DNA from: JBBDYQ01 sp035553855
GTDB lineage: Bacteria > Actinomycetota > Thermoleophilia > Solirubrobacterales > Thermoleophilaceae
DNA length: 64,000 nt
Assembly: GCA_035553855.1 (NCBI GenBank)
Contig: DATMJO010000123.1
Coordinates: 5,661-69,660 of the forward strand
Reading direction: 5' to 3'
Shown here: positions 1 to 6,621 of the stretch, one piece after another
How the letters are laid out: each line of letters begins with the position of its first letter
How positions within the stretch are numbered: the first letter of the stretch is position 1
Made by a program: the position numbers and the translations under genes
Notes under the pieces: model-generated
Told to the model about the DNA's origin: nothing
The model's database searches: none
Seen by the model: only the letters and a program-made list of their open reading frames with translations

Positions 1-416
1 GGATGGATCGGATGGCCGTGCGGGCAGGTCGCGGCATCGCCGATCGCGCGCATCATGCGGTCCTCGACGACGGGCGACATCCAGTGCTCGAGCCGCTCGG
101 CCTCCTCGTGCACCTGGTCCCAGGGTATGTCGAAGACATCGGTGAGGAAGCGCTCGATCAGGCGGTGCCGGCGGACGATCGAGGCCGCCTGCTCGGCGCC
201 GGACTCGGTGAACTCGAGGCCGCGATCCTCGCTCCGGCTGACGTAGCCGTCGGACTCGAGGCGGCCGAGCATCTCGTGGACGGTGGGCGCCGAGAGCTGC
301 ATGGCGCGGGCGATGTTCGCGCCGGTCATCGGCAGGCCCGCCTCCTGGAGCCAGTACATGGTCTGGAGGTACTCCTCCTCCGCCAAGGTCGCGTGTTCCT
401 CGGACACGAGCATCAT
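1..416 (-). CDS. DtxR/MntR-family metal-dependent repressor (3' end outside window)
   Basis: Metal-activated transcriptional repressor; family members bind Mn2+ or Fe2+ and shut off metal uptake genes. From ATG 416 (ATG 413 is equally possible) 138 codons are visible before the left edge. An N-terminal winged helix (recognition segment LSAPTVHEML) is followed by the metal/dimerisation helices (RRHRLIERFL, VHEEAERLEH) and the CPHGHPI segment typical of the family. Where IdeR has Met10 and Cys102 this protein has Glu (EEEYLQT; AERLEH). This resembles MntR and favours a manganese sensor; that is inferred from an alignment by memory. No metal transporter is visible next to it. Confidence 0.85.
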   Translation of the reverse strand, partial: MMLVSEEHATLAEEEYLQTMYWLQEAGLPMTGANIARAMQLSAPTVHEMLGRLESDGYVSRSEDRGLEFTESGAEQAASIVRRHRLIERFLTDVFDIPWDQVHEEAERLEHWMSPVVEDRMMRAIGDAATCPHGHPIH

Positions 417-536
417 CCTATTGGCGCCCGCGCGGCCATGGAGCTCGGCTGCCGCCCTGCCTGCGGCCGGCGGGTGCGACGGAGCCCAGGCGGTCAGCGT
501 TGTCTGCGCGCCGAGGCCCCGTCCGGGCCTGCGCCG

Positions 537-542
537 TACGAT
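537..542 (+). promoter_or_regulatory. -10 hexamer TACGAT before the SDR remnant
   Basis: TACGAT ends 9 bases before ATG 552 and no Shine-Dalgarno lies between them, matching the short-spaced -10 pattern seen at other genes in this window. No convincing -35 is visible. Confidence 0.35.
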
Positions 543-551
543 CCCGCCCTG

Positions 552-1043
552 ATGGAGATCGGGGCGGGAACGCGCGTGCTCGTGACGGGCGCCGGCCGGG
601 GCATCGGCCGCGCGGCGGCGAGCGCCTTCGCCGGGCGCGGCTGCGTGCTCGGCCTCGTCGCGCGCTCGGCCGAGGAGCTTGAAGCCGTGGCCGCCGGCCT
701 GCCGGGCGAGGGCCATGAGGCGATCCCCGCCGATGTCTCCGACCGGGACGTGGTCGCCAACGCGGGTGCGGCCGACTACCACCCGTTCCAGGGTATGGAC
801 CTCGACATGGAGCTCTCGACCACGCTCCACGACCACGAGAAGCCGACGATGCCCGGCTGGTACGACCCGCGTAACTCACGGGACGCGGAGCCGATCGGGG
901 CGGTCGTGGTCCGGGCGGTCGAGCGCGACGAGCGCGATGTCCACTTCCCGCCAAACGTCGCCGCGCTGCGCACCGCGCCGCGGCTGGCCGACTTCCTGAT
1001 CCGTCGCGCCCGCGGCGCCGCGGCGGCTCCGCGCCGCGGATGA
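552..1043 (+). pseudogene. Internally deleted short-chain dehydrogenase (SDR)
   Basis: The start is a normal SDR Rossmann fold: LVTGAGRGIGRA (TGxxxGIG cofactor loop), LVARSAEELEA and PADVSDRD. It then jumps to VVANAGAADYHPF (the NAG motif) and, around base 805, directly to a C-terminal segment STTLHDHEKPTMPGWY. The middle of the fold, including the catalytic Ser and the Tyr-x-x-x-Lys pair, is missing, so the 163-residue product is about 100 short of the usual 250-270 and cannot have SDR chemistry. The frame stays open through both junctions. The stop overlaps the ligase start by 4 bases (ATGA), so the remnant may survive as a translational leader for that gene. Confidence 0.75.
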
Positions 1044-2002
1044 GCCTGCCGCTCGAGCCGCCCGTCAAGCCTCAGCTCGCAAAGGGGGCGAAGGACCTCC
1101 CCGAGGGCGAGGGCTGGCGCTACGAGCCGAAGTGGGACGGCTTCCGCACGCTCGTGTTCCGCGACGGGCCGGACATCCACCTGCAGAGCCGCAACGGCCG
1201 GCCGATGAACCGCTACTTCCCCGATGTGGTTGCGCAGGTCGAGGCCTATGACGCGCCGCCGGTGGTGCTCGACGGCGAGATCGTGGTCGAGGTGGACGGC
1301 GTCCAGGAGTTCGACCTGCTGAGCCAGAGGATCCACCCGGCCGCGTCGCGCGTGGAGCGCCTGGCGGCGGAGACGCCCGCATGGTTCGTGGCGTTCGACC
1401 TGCTCGCCGAGGGCTCGGAGGGGCTCCTCGGCCTGCCCTACGACGAGCGCCGCGCCCGGCTGGCGGCGGTCGTGGCCGACCCCATCCGGCTCACGCCGAT
1501 GACCGCGGACCTCGGGGCGGCGCGGACGTTCCTCACGGGTCACTCGGAGGGCGCGATCGCGAAGGAGGGCGACGCCCCCTATCGGCCCGGCGAGCGGTCC
1601 GGGATGCTCAAGATCAAGAGGGTGCGGACGATCGACTGCGTCGTCGTCGCGTTCCGCTTCGGCAAGGACGAGGGGACGGTGGGCTCCTTGATCCTCGGTC
1701 TCCACGACGACGAGGGGGAACTGCGGGTCGTCGGCCACACATCGGGCTTCACCGCCAGGCAGAAGCGCGAGCTGCTCGCGATGCTCGAGCCCTACCGCAC
1801 CGGCGAGCGCGGCTCCGGCGGCCCGAGCCGCTGGAAGTCGGACGAGGACCTCCAGTGGGAGGGACTGCGGCCGGAGCTCGTCTGCGAGGTGGCCTTCGAC
1901 CACATAACCGGGAATCGGATCAGGCATGGCGCGAAGCTGCAACGCTGGCGTGACGACAAGGATCCTCGCGACTGCCGGCTGTCGGACCTGCGCACCGCCT
2001 AG
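1040..2002 (+). CDS. ATP-dependent DNA ligase, LigC-like
   Basis: Joins nicked DNA using ATP. EPKWDGFR near residue 29-36 is motif I with the adenylated Lys31. LDGEIVVEVDGVQEFDLL near residue 80-95 and SEGAIAKEG near 170 match later nucleotidyltransferase motifs, and LKIKRVRTIDCVV is motif V. The C-terminal third (EVAFDHITGNRIRHGAKLQRW) is the OB-fold domain. At 320 residues it is a stand-alone ligase like mycobacterial LigC, which acts as a backup ligase in end joining and repair, and not the multidomain LigD. No Ku or primase gene is nearby. It overlaps the SDR remnant by 4 bases and the glycerate kinase by one base. Confidence 0.9.
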   Translation: MSLPLEPPVKPQLAKGAKDLPEGEGWRYEPKWDGFRTLVFRDGPDIHLQSRNGRPMNRYFPDVVAQVEAYDAPPVVLDGEIVVEVDGVQEFDLLSQRIHPAASRVERLAAETPAWFVAFDLLAEGSEGLLGLPYDERRARLAAVVADPIRLTPMTADLGAARTFLTGHSEGAIAKEGDAPYRPGERSGMLKIKRVRTIDCVVVAFRFGKDEGTVGSLILGLHDDEGELRVVGHTSGFTARQKRELLAMLEPYRTGERGSGGPSRWKSDEDLQWEGLRPELVCEVAFDHITGNRIRHGAKLQRWRDDKDPRDCRLSDLRTA

Positions 2003-2970
2003 TGGCCCCGGTCCTCGTCGCGCCCGACAAGTTCAAGGGGACGCTCAGCGCCGCCGAGGTCGCGTCCGCGGTTGCCGCGGGCCTGCGGGACGGGGGCCGC
2101 GAGGCGGTCGAGCTGCCGGTCGCGGACGGGGGTGACGGAACGGCCGAGGCGCTGGTCGCGGCGCTCGGCGGGGAGTTTCGCGGCGCGCGCGTCCCGGGGC
2201 CGCTCGGCGAGGAGGTGGAGGCGCGCTTCGCACTGCTCGGCGACGGGCGCGCGGTGGTGGAGGCCGCCGCGGCGAGCGGCCTGGCGCTCGTCGCGGAGCC
2301 GAGCCCGCGCACCGCTTGGGCGGCGACCACCCGCGGCACGGGGGAGCTGATCGTCGCGGCGTGCGAGGCCGGCGTGGCCGAGGTCGTCGTCGCGTGCGGC
2401 GGGACCGCCTCGACGGACGGGGGCGCCGGTGCCCTGGAGGCTCTCGCCGAGGCGGGCCTGCGGCCGAAGCTCACGCTCGCCTGCGACGTGCGCACGCCGT
2501 GGGAGCGCGCGGCCGCCGTGTTCGGGCCGCAGAAGGGCGCCGACCGCCGGGTGCTCGGGCGGCTCGAGAAGCGCCTCGCCGCGCTGGCGGCGCAGGTGCC
2601 TCGCAATCCTCGCGGGCAGCCGCTCACCGGCTGCGGCGGCGGGCTCTCCGGCGGCCTGTGGGCGCACCTCGGGGCCACGCTCGTCCCGGGAGCGGCGCTC
2701 GTGCTCGACGCGATCGGCTTCGACGGTGCGATGCGCGCGGCCCGCTTCGTCGTGACGGGCGAGGGCCGGATCGACCCGCAGACATTGGAGGGCAAGGCGG
2801 TCGGCGAGGTGGCCACCCGCTGCCGCCAGGCCGGGGTCGGCTGCCATGCGGTCGCCGGGCAGAACGCGCTCGATTCGTTCGGGGCGCGGGTCCTCGACCT
2901 CCAGACGATCACCGAGGCCGGCACGAAGCGGCGGCTGCGGGCGGCGGGGCGGCGGCTCGCCGGACTCTGA
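2002..2970 (+). CDS. Glycerate kinase (GlxK/GarK family)
   Basis: Phosphorylates D-glycerate with ATP (family PF02595; the 2-phosphate or 3-phosphate product cannot be told from sequence). VLVAPDKFKGTLSA at the N-terminus is the family signature, followed by VADGGDGTAEAL and the GGTASTDGGAGAL glycine-rich region; VVTGEGRIDPQTLEGKAVGEV closes the active site. At 322 residues it is somewhat short of the usual 370-380, but all hallmark blocks are present. It starts at GTG 2002, whose G is the last base of the ligase TAG, so translation is probably coupled. With gpgS-gpgP close by, glycerate metabolism may be shared, but this is only suggestive. Confidence 0.88.
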   Translation: MAPVLVAPDKFKGTLSAAEVASAVAAGLRDGGREAVELPVADGGDGTAEALVAALGGEFRGARVPGPLGEEVEARFALLGDGRAVVEAAAASGLALVAEPSPRTAWAATTRGTGELIVAACEAGVAEVVVACGGTASTDGGAGALEALAEAGLRPKLTLACDVRTPWERAAAVFGPQKGADRRVLGRLEKRLAALAAQVPRNPRGQPLTGCGGGLSGGLWAHLGATLVPGAALVLDAIGFDGAMRAARFVVTGEGRIDPQTLEGKAVGEVATRCRQAGVGCHAVAGQNALDSFGARVLDLQTITEAGTKRRLRAAGRRLAGL

Positions 2971-2995
2971 CCGAGCCGCCGCCCTTCGCCTGAGG

Positions 2996-3694
2996 TCAGC
3001 GCATGCCGGGCAGCGCCCGGAAGTCCTCGACCTCGGGGGTGTGCTCCCACTCGCTGTCGGTCTCGGCCAGGACCCTGCGGCCCACGGAGCCGAGCCCGAC
3101 CAGGAGCACCGCCGCGCCGGCGACATCGAGCACGACGCTCGCCGTGACGCCCCCGATGGCCAGCGCCACCGTGCCGGCTGCGATGAACAGCGCGTGCCAC
3201 GACTGCGCGACGTGGGCCCTCATGAGTCCCACGGCGAGCATCACCATGCCGACGGCGAAGCCGAAGGACACGATGTAGACCGGCAGCACGAAACCGGTCG
3301 TTTCGTTCAGGCGCTCGAACAGCTCGGTCGCGCCGGTGCCGACCGCCGCCGCCTGCCAGGCGACGAAGCCGACCACGGTGACCGCCGCGGTGAGGGCGAG
3401 CAGGCCGAGCATCGCCAGGCCTCCGCCGAGATGGCCCCAGGCCACCTCGCGCTCGCGGAGCATGTGCATGAGGCCGAGCACGGCGGGCACCATCAGCACG
3501 ACGCCCATCAGGATCATCAGGTGGGCGATGTACCAGGCGTCCGGGTTCGCGGCGGCCTGCGCGATCAGCGCGGCCTCCTCGGTGTGCCGGCCCGGGTGGA
3601 CGATCGCGCCGGCGAGCAGGAGCATCGGCGCCGCGATCATGCAGAACCCCGCCACTGTCTTCCTGAAGTGGTGGGCATTCGAGAATTCGAACAT
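2996..3694 (-). CDS. Multi-pass membrane protein of unknown function
   Basis: Integral membrane protein of 232 residues with about six hydrophobic helices (for example AGFCMIAAPMLLLAGAIV, ILMGVVLMVPAVLGLMHML, GLAMLGLLALTAAVTVVGFV) and a charged cytoplasmic tail (VLAETDSEWEHTPEVEDF). The pattern resembles DUF4386-like proteins, but no diagnostic motif is seen. The start is well supported by AAGGAGG eight bases before ATG 3694. It ends 25 bases from the glycerate kinase stop (convergent). No transport or enzymatic function is assigned. Confidence 0.75.
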   Translation of the reverse strand: MFEFSNAHHFRKTVAGFCMIAAPMLLLAGAIVHPGRHTEEAALIAQAAANPDAWYIAHLMILMGVVLMVPAVLGLMHMLREREVAWGHLGGGLAMLGLLALTAAVTVVGFVAWQAAAVGTGATELFERLNETTGFVLPVYIVSFGFAVGMVMLAVGLMRAHVAQSWHALFIAAGTVALAIGGVTASVVLDVAGAAVLLVGLGSVGRRVLAETDSEWEHTPEVEDFRALPGMR

Positions 3695-3717
3695 CGAGAC
3701 CCTCCTTCTGGGTTCGA

Positions 3718-4686
3718 TCAGGTCCGTTGCATGGGATACCCCTTCTCGTGCGGATCGTTACTAGCTGCAAGGCGGGTTGCGATCTCTCGAAGCGTCATGC
3801 GGACGTGGCCCGGCTCGAACGCGACCTGCGCGTGCGTGAAGCGGAGGCAGACGAGGCCCGCGGCGGTGTGGGCCTGGTCGCGCAGGCGATCCCGCGCCTG
3901 CTGGGCGGGCGTGCGGTGATAGGTGAGCCCGTCGGTCTCCACGACCAGCCCGAGGTCGCGCCAGAGGAAGTCCACGCGAAAGCCGTTGACGCGCTGCCCT
4001 GTCTCCGGCGCCGCGAGGCCCGCCCGGCGGGCGATGCGCAGGAAGCGACGCTCGAGGTCGGAGTCGGTGAGGCGAAACGCGTGGCGATCGAGCAGCCTTC
4101 GCACAGCGCGCGCACCGGTCCTCTGCCCGAACGGCTCGATCTCGTCACGGAGGCGATCGGCGGTTACGAGGCCCAGCTTGTCGGCTTCGTTGATCGCCCC
4201 CTCGAGGGCGCGGCCACGCAGCCCGGCGCCCGCCAGGTCGACGATCGTCGCGGCGGGCGTCGTCACGGGGATCCCCAGCCGCTCGGTCGTCTCGTAGCGC
4301 GTCCGGACCCGCCGGCGGTGGATCACGACTCCGCCGGCCTGCCTCCGCGCGGCCTCGGGGACGAGCACATGGACCGTGTCGTCGCCTCCCCGGATCCCCC
4401 AGAGCGCGGCGGCGCTCCAGTGGCTGAGCACCGCGCCGGGCCCGCACGCGAGCACGGCCGCCAGCCAGCGGCCGAAGTGCGACACCTCCGGGCGACCGAC
4501 CGCGTAGACGCCGCGGTGGAGCGGGTGGAGGCGCGCCGTCGCGATGCGGTGCTCGATCGCGGCCCGTGTCAGCCCGTGTTCGAGCAGCTGCCGGCGCGAG
4601 ACGACGCCGTGCTGGCGGCCGACCAGCGCCCAGATCGCGGCTGCGGTCGTGCCGTCAGGGGTCGTGCGGAGGGTTGTACCGGCCAT
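3718..4686 (-). CDS. AbiEi-type winged-helix plus DUF559 endonuclease-like protein
   Basis: Two-domain protein of 322 residues. Residues about 10-60 (WALVGRQHGVVSRRQLLEHG, HRIATARLHPLHRGVYAVG) match the winged-helix N-terminus found in AbiEi-type antitoxin-like proteins. The C-terminal 110 residues match DUF559, a Vsr/PD-(D/E)XK-like fold: FRVDFLWRDLGLVVETDG supplies the Asp and Glu-x-Asp acidic residues. Such proteins are common in actinobacteria and have no settled function; no AbiEii partner is adjacent, so it is unlikely to be a classical toxin-antitoxin pair. An upstream-extended frame exists, but ATG 4686 (MAGTTLRT) gives the normal N-terminus. That ATG lies inside a 40-base palindromic repeat. 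Confidence 0.8.
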   Translation of the reverse strand: MAGTTLRTTPDGTTAAAIWALVGRQHGVVSRRQLLEHGLTRAAIEHRIATARLHPLHRGVYAVGRPEVSHFGRWLAAVLACGPGAVLSHWSAAALWGIRGGDDTVHVLVPEAARRQAGGVVIHRRRVRTRYETTERLGIPVTTPAATIVDLAGAGLRGRALEGAINEADKLGLVTADRLRDEIEPFGQRTGARAVRRLLDRHAFRLTDSDLERRFLRIARRAGLAAPETGQRVNGFRVDFLWRDLGLVVETDGLTYHRTPAQQARDRLRDQAHTAAGLVCLRFTHAQVAFEPGHVRMTLREIATRLAASNDPHEKGYPMQRT

Positions 4687-4705
4687 GACATGTAGAAGGC
4701 TCCGC
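4666..4705. repeat. 40-base inverted-repeat element, copy 1
   Basis: Bounded by GCGGAG and CTCCGC arms and sharing AGGGTTGTACCGGC and AGAAGGCTCCGC with copy 2 (one-base and three-base differences). It carries the start codon and first codons of the AbiEi/DUF559 gene on the minus strand. The centre (CATGACATG) is less palindromic than in copy 2. Confidence 0.75.
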
Positions 4706-4792
4706 GATCCGGACCTCGCCCCCCTCCGCGCCCCACGTGCAAGTCGCTCGCAGCGGCGCCCGCGCCCGGAAGGCGCCATCTCCGCTCAGCTT

Positions 4793-4833
4793 GCGGAGGG
4801 TTGTTACCGGCGATAGCCGGTAAAAGGCTCCGC
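4793..4833. repeat. 41-base inverted-repeat element, copy 2
   Basis: Nearly complete palindrome: outer arms GCGGAG/CTCCGC and inner arms TTACCGGC/GCCGGTAA around a 4-base GATA loop. It sits about 110 bases upstream of the AbiEi/DUF559 start, in the same orientation as copy 1. The stretch between the copies (4706-4792) holds no gene that I can support. Confidence 0.75.
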
Positions 4834-4898
4834 AACTCGAGATTCGGCGCGCGGCCCCGCGCGGCTCGGCTAGGCGCGGCTCGGCGCGCCTGCCGCGC

Positions 4899-5714
4899 CT
4901 AGCGCGCTTCCGCCAGGGAGGTGATCACGGCCTCGTAGAAGCCCTCGCCGTTCTTCGCCTCCGTCACCCGCACGTTGGGCGGGAGGCCGGCTGCGATCGA
5001 GGGGTCCTTCTCGACCGCGTTCGCCACCAGGAAGAAGGAGCCGACGACGGCGGCCACGCCCAGGTCCTCGCGGGAGTCGCCCACGGCGACGCACTCCTCG
5101 GGCGCGAGGCCGCGGGCGCGCATGTGGGCCGCGACGGCGGCCGCCTTCGAGACCCGGGCCGGCAGCAGGTGGTAGGAGTGCGGCGGCCCGTCGAGACCGG
5201 GGAGGGAGTCCTTCGGCGAGATCGCCCCGTTGTCCACGAGGCGGAGCGTCCCGAGCCCGGACTCCTCGAGTAGCGCGTTCGCCTCCGCGACGTCCACCAG
5301 GCCGCGCATCAGGTGCGTGACCTCCCGGTCGCGGTGAAAGGGGGCGTGTGGCTCGATCCGGCCCGCGTAACGCTCGAGCAGCAGGTCCGGCGCGCCCGAC
5401 CCGGCGATCCGCGTGTGCACCGTCTCGCCGTCGCGGGGCAGCCACTCGTCGTCCATGAGCAGCGTCGCCTCGCCGTCCACGACGAGCCCGGAGCCCACCT
5501 CGAAGATGTACGACGTCTGACCCAGGAGGCGCGCGTCCTCCATCACCTGCGCGCGCCGGCGCCCCGACTTCAGCACCACCTCGACGCCGGCCCGGAAGCA
5601 CGCCTCGAGCGCGCGCGCGGGCAGCAGCGTGAACCCGCCCTCGGCATCGCGGAAGAGCGACGCCCCACGCCCGAGCAGCGTCCCGTCGAGGTCGGTGTAG
5701 ACGCAGCGGATCAC
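4899..5714 (-). CDS. gpgP: Glucosyl/mannosyl-3-phosphoglycerate phosphatase (HAD superfamily)
   Basis: Removes the phosphate from glucosyl- (or mannosyl-) 3-phosphoglycerate, giving glucosylglycerate, a compatible solute and a precursor in mycobacterial polysaccharides. YTDLDGTLLG at residues 6-15 is HAD motif I (Asp8 nucleophile, Asp10 acid); VVLKSGRRRAQ is motif II, and VAVGDSREDLGV carries the motif IV acidic residues. The cap region and 271-residue length fit the MpgP-type HAD-IIB family. The GTG start at 5714 overlaps the gpgS stop by 4 bases (GTGA), so the pair is translationally coupled, which identifies the substrate better than the sequence alone. Confidence 0.85.
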   Translation of the reverse strand: MIRCVYTDLDGTLLGRGASLFRDAEGGFTLLPARALEACFRAGVEVVLKSGRRRAQVMEDARLLGQTSYIFEVGSGLVVDGEATLLMDDEWLPRDGETVHTRIAGSGAPDLLLERYAGRIEPHAPFHRDREVTHLMRGLVDVAEANALLEESGLGTLRLVDNGAISPKDSLPGLDGPPHSYHLLPARVSKAAAVAAHMRARGLAPEECVAVGDSREDLGVAAVVGSFFLVANAVEKDPSIAAGLPPNVRVTEAKNGEGFYEAVITSLAEAR

Positions 5715-6571
5715 GCGCGCGAGCGGAGCGAGGCGAACGGCGGGCGCTCCACCTGCTCGATCTCGACGAGGCGCCCGTCCGGCGTGCGATACGGCGGGAG
5801 GTCGCCCCCGGCCACGCCCTCGCGCCGCATCACGGCGGCGACGACCGCGTAGGCCATCGGCCCGAGGTCGAACAGTGGCTTGTGCGGCTGGCGGCGCTCG
5901 CCGAGGGCGGCCTCCACGAGGCCGGCGGGCCCGAGGCGGTCCCAGGCATCGAGCAGCATCCCGATCTCCACCCCGAAGCCTGTGGCGAACGGCAGCTCCT
6001 CGAGAAGTCCCCGGCGCACCGCGACCTCGCCCGCGAGCGGCTGCCGCAGCGCGGCGAGCTCGGGCCGGAACGCGGTCAGAAGGGGCCGCGCGCACAGCTC
6101 GGTGACGCGCCCGCCGTCGTCGCCCGTCCCGCCGAACGGGCGCCCGAAGCCGCCCTTCACGAACTGGACCTCGGGGTCCCGCAGCAGCGGCCCGAGCAGC
6201 CCGACCAGGAAGCGGGGCGAGAAGCCGATCGTGTCGGAGTCGAGGTAGACGACGATCTCGCCGCGGGCGACCGACAGCGCCCGCCACATCGCGTCGCCCT
6301 TGCCGAGGGGCGGGCCGAGCTCCGGCAGCAGCTGCTCCTGCGCGTGCACCTCTGCGCCGGCCGCCCGCGCGGCCTCGGCGGTGCGGTCGGCCGAGCACGA
6401 GTCGACCACCACGACCTGGTCCACGAGCCCCGGCAGCGAGCGCAGCGCGGCCACGATCTCGCCGACCGTGGCCTCCTCGTCGCGCGCGGGCAGGACGACG
6501 CTCACGTCGACGTCCCTCTGTGCGGCGAGTTCCGAGGCGTCGAACTCGTCGTGTCCGAAACGGGCGATCAA
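5711..6571 (-). CDS. gpgS: Glucosyl-3-phosphoglycerate synthase (GT81)
   Basis: Transfers glucose from an NDP-glucose to 3-phosphoglycerate. VSVVLPARDEEATV begins the GT-A nucleotide-binding fold; VYLDSDTIGFSP holds the metal-binding DSD motif at residues 111-113. FVKGGFGRPFGGTGDDGGRVTEL and FATGFGVEIGMLLD are blocks typical of GT81 GpgS proteins. The 286-residue length is slightly short of the mycobacterial enzymes (about 320). It forms a two-gene operon with the downstream phosphatase. Glucosylglycerate accumulates in several bacteria during nitrogen limitation or salt stress. It starts 51 bases from the divergent helicase gene. Confidence 0.9.
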   Translation of the reverse strand: MIARFGHDEFDASELAAQRDVDVSVVLPARDEEATVGEIVAALRSLPGLVDQVVVVDSCSADRTAEAARAAGAEVHAQEQLLPELGPPLGKGDAMWRALSVARGEIVVYLDSDTIGFSPRFLVGLLGPLLRDPEVQFVKGGFGRPFGGTGDDGGRVTELCARPLLTAFRPELAALRQPLAGEVAVRRGLLEELPFATGFGVEIGMLLDAWDRLGPAGLVEAALGERRQPHKPLFDLGPMAYAVVAAVMRREGVAGGDLPPYRTPDGRLVEIEQVERPPFASLRSRA

Positions 6572-6621
6572 GGCCGACCTACTATGCCAAGCCCGTGCCC
6601 GTGACCCGCAGAGAGAAGACG

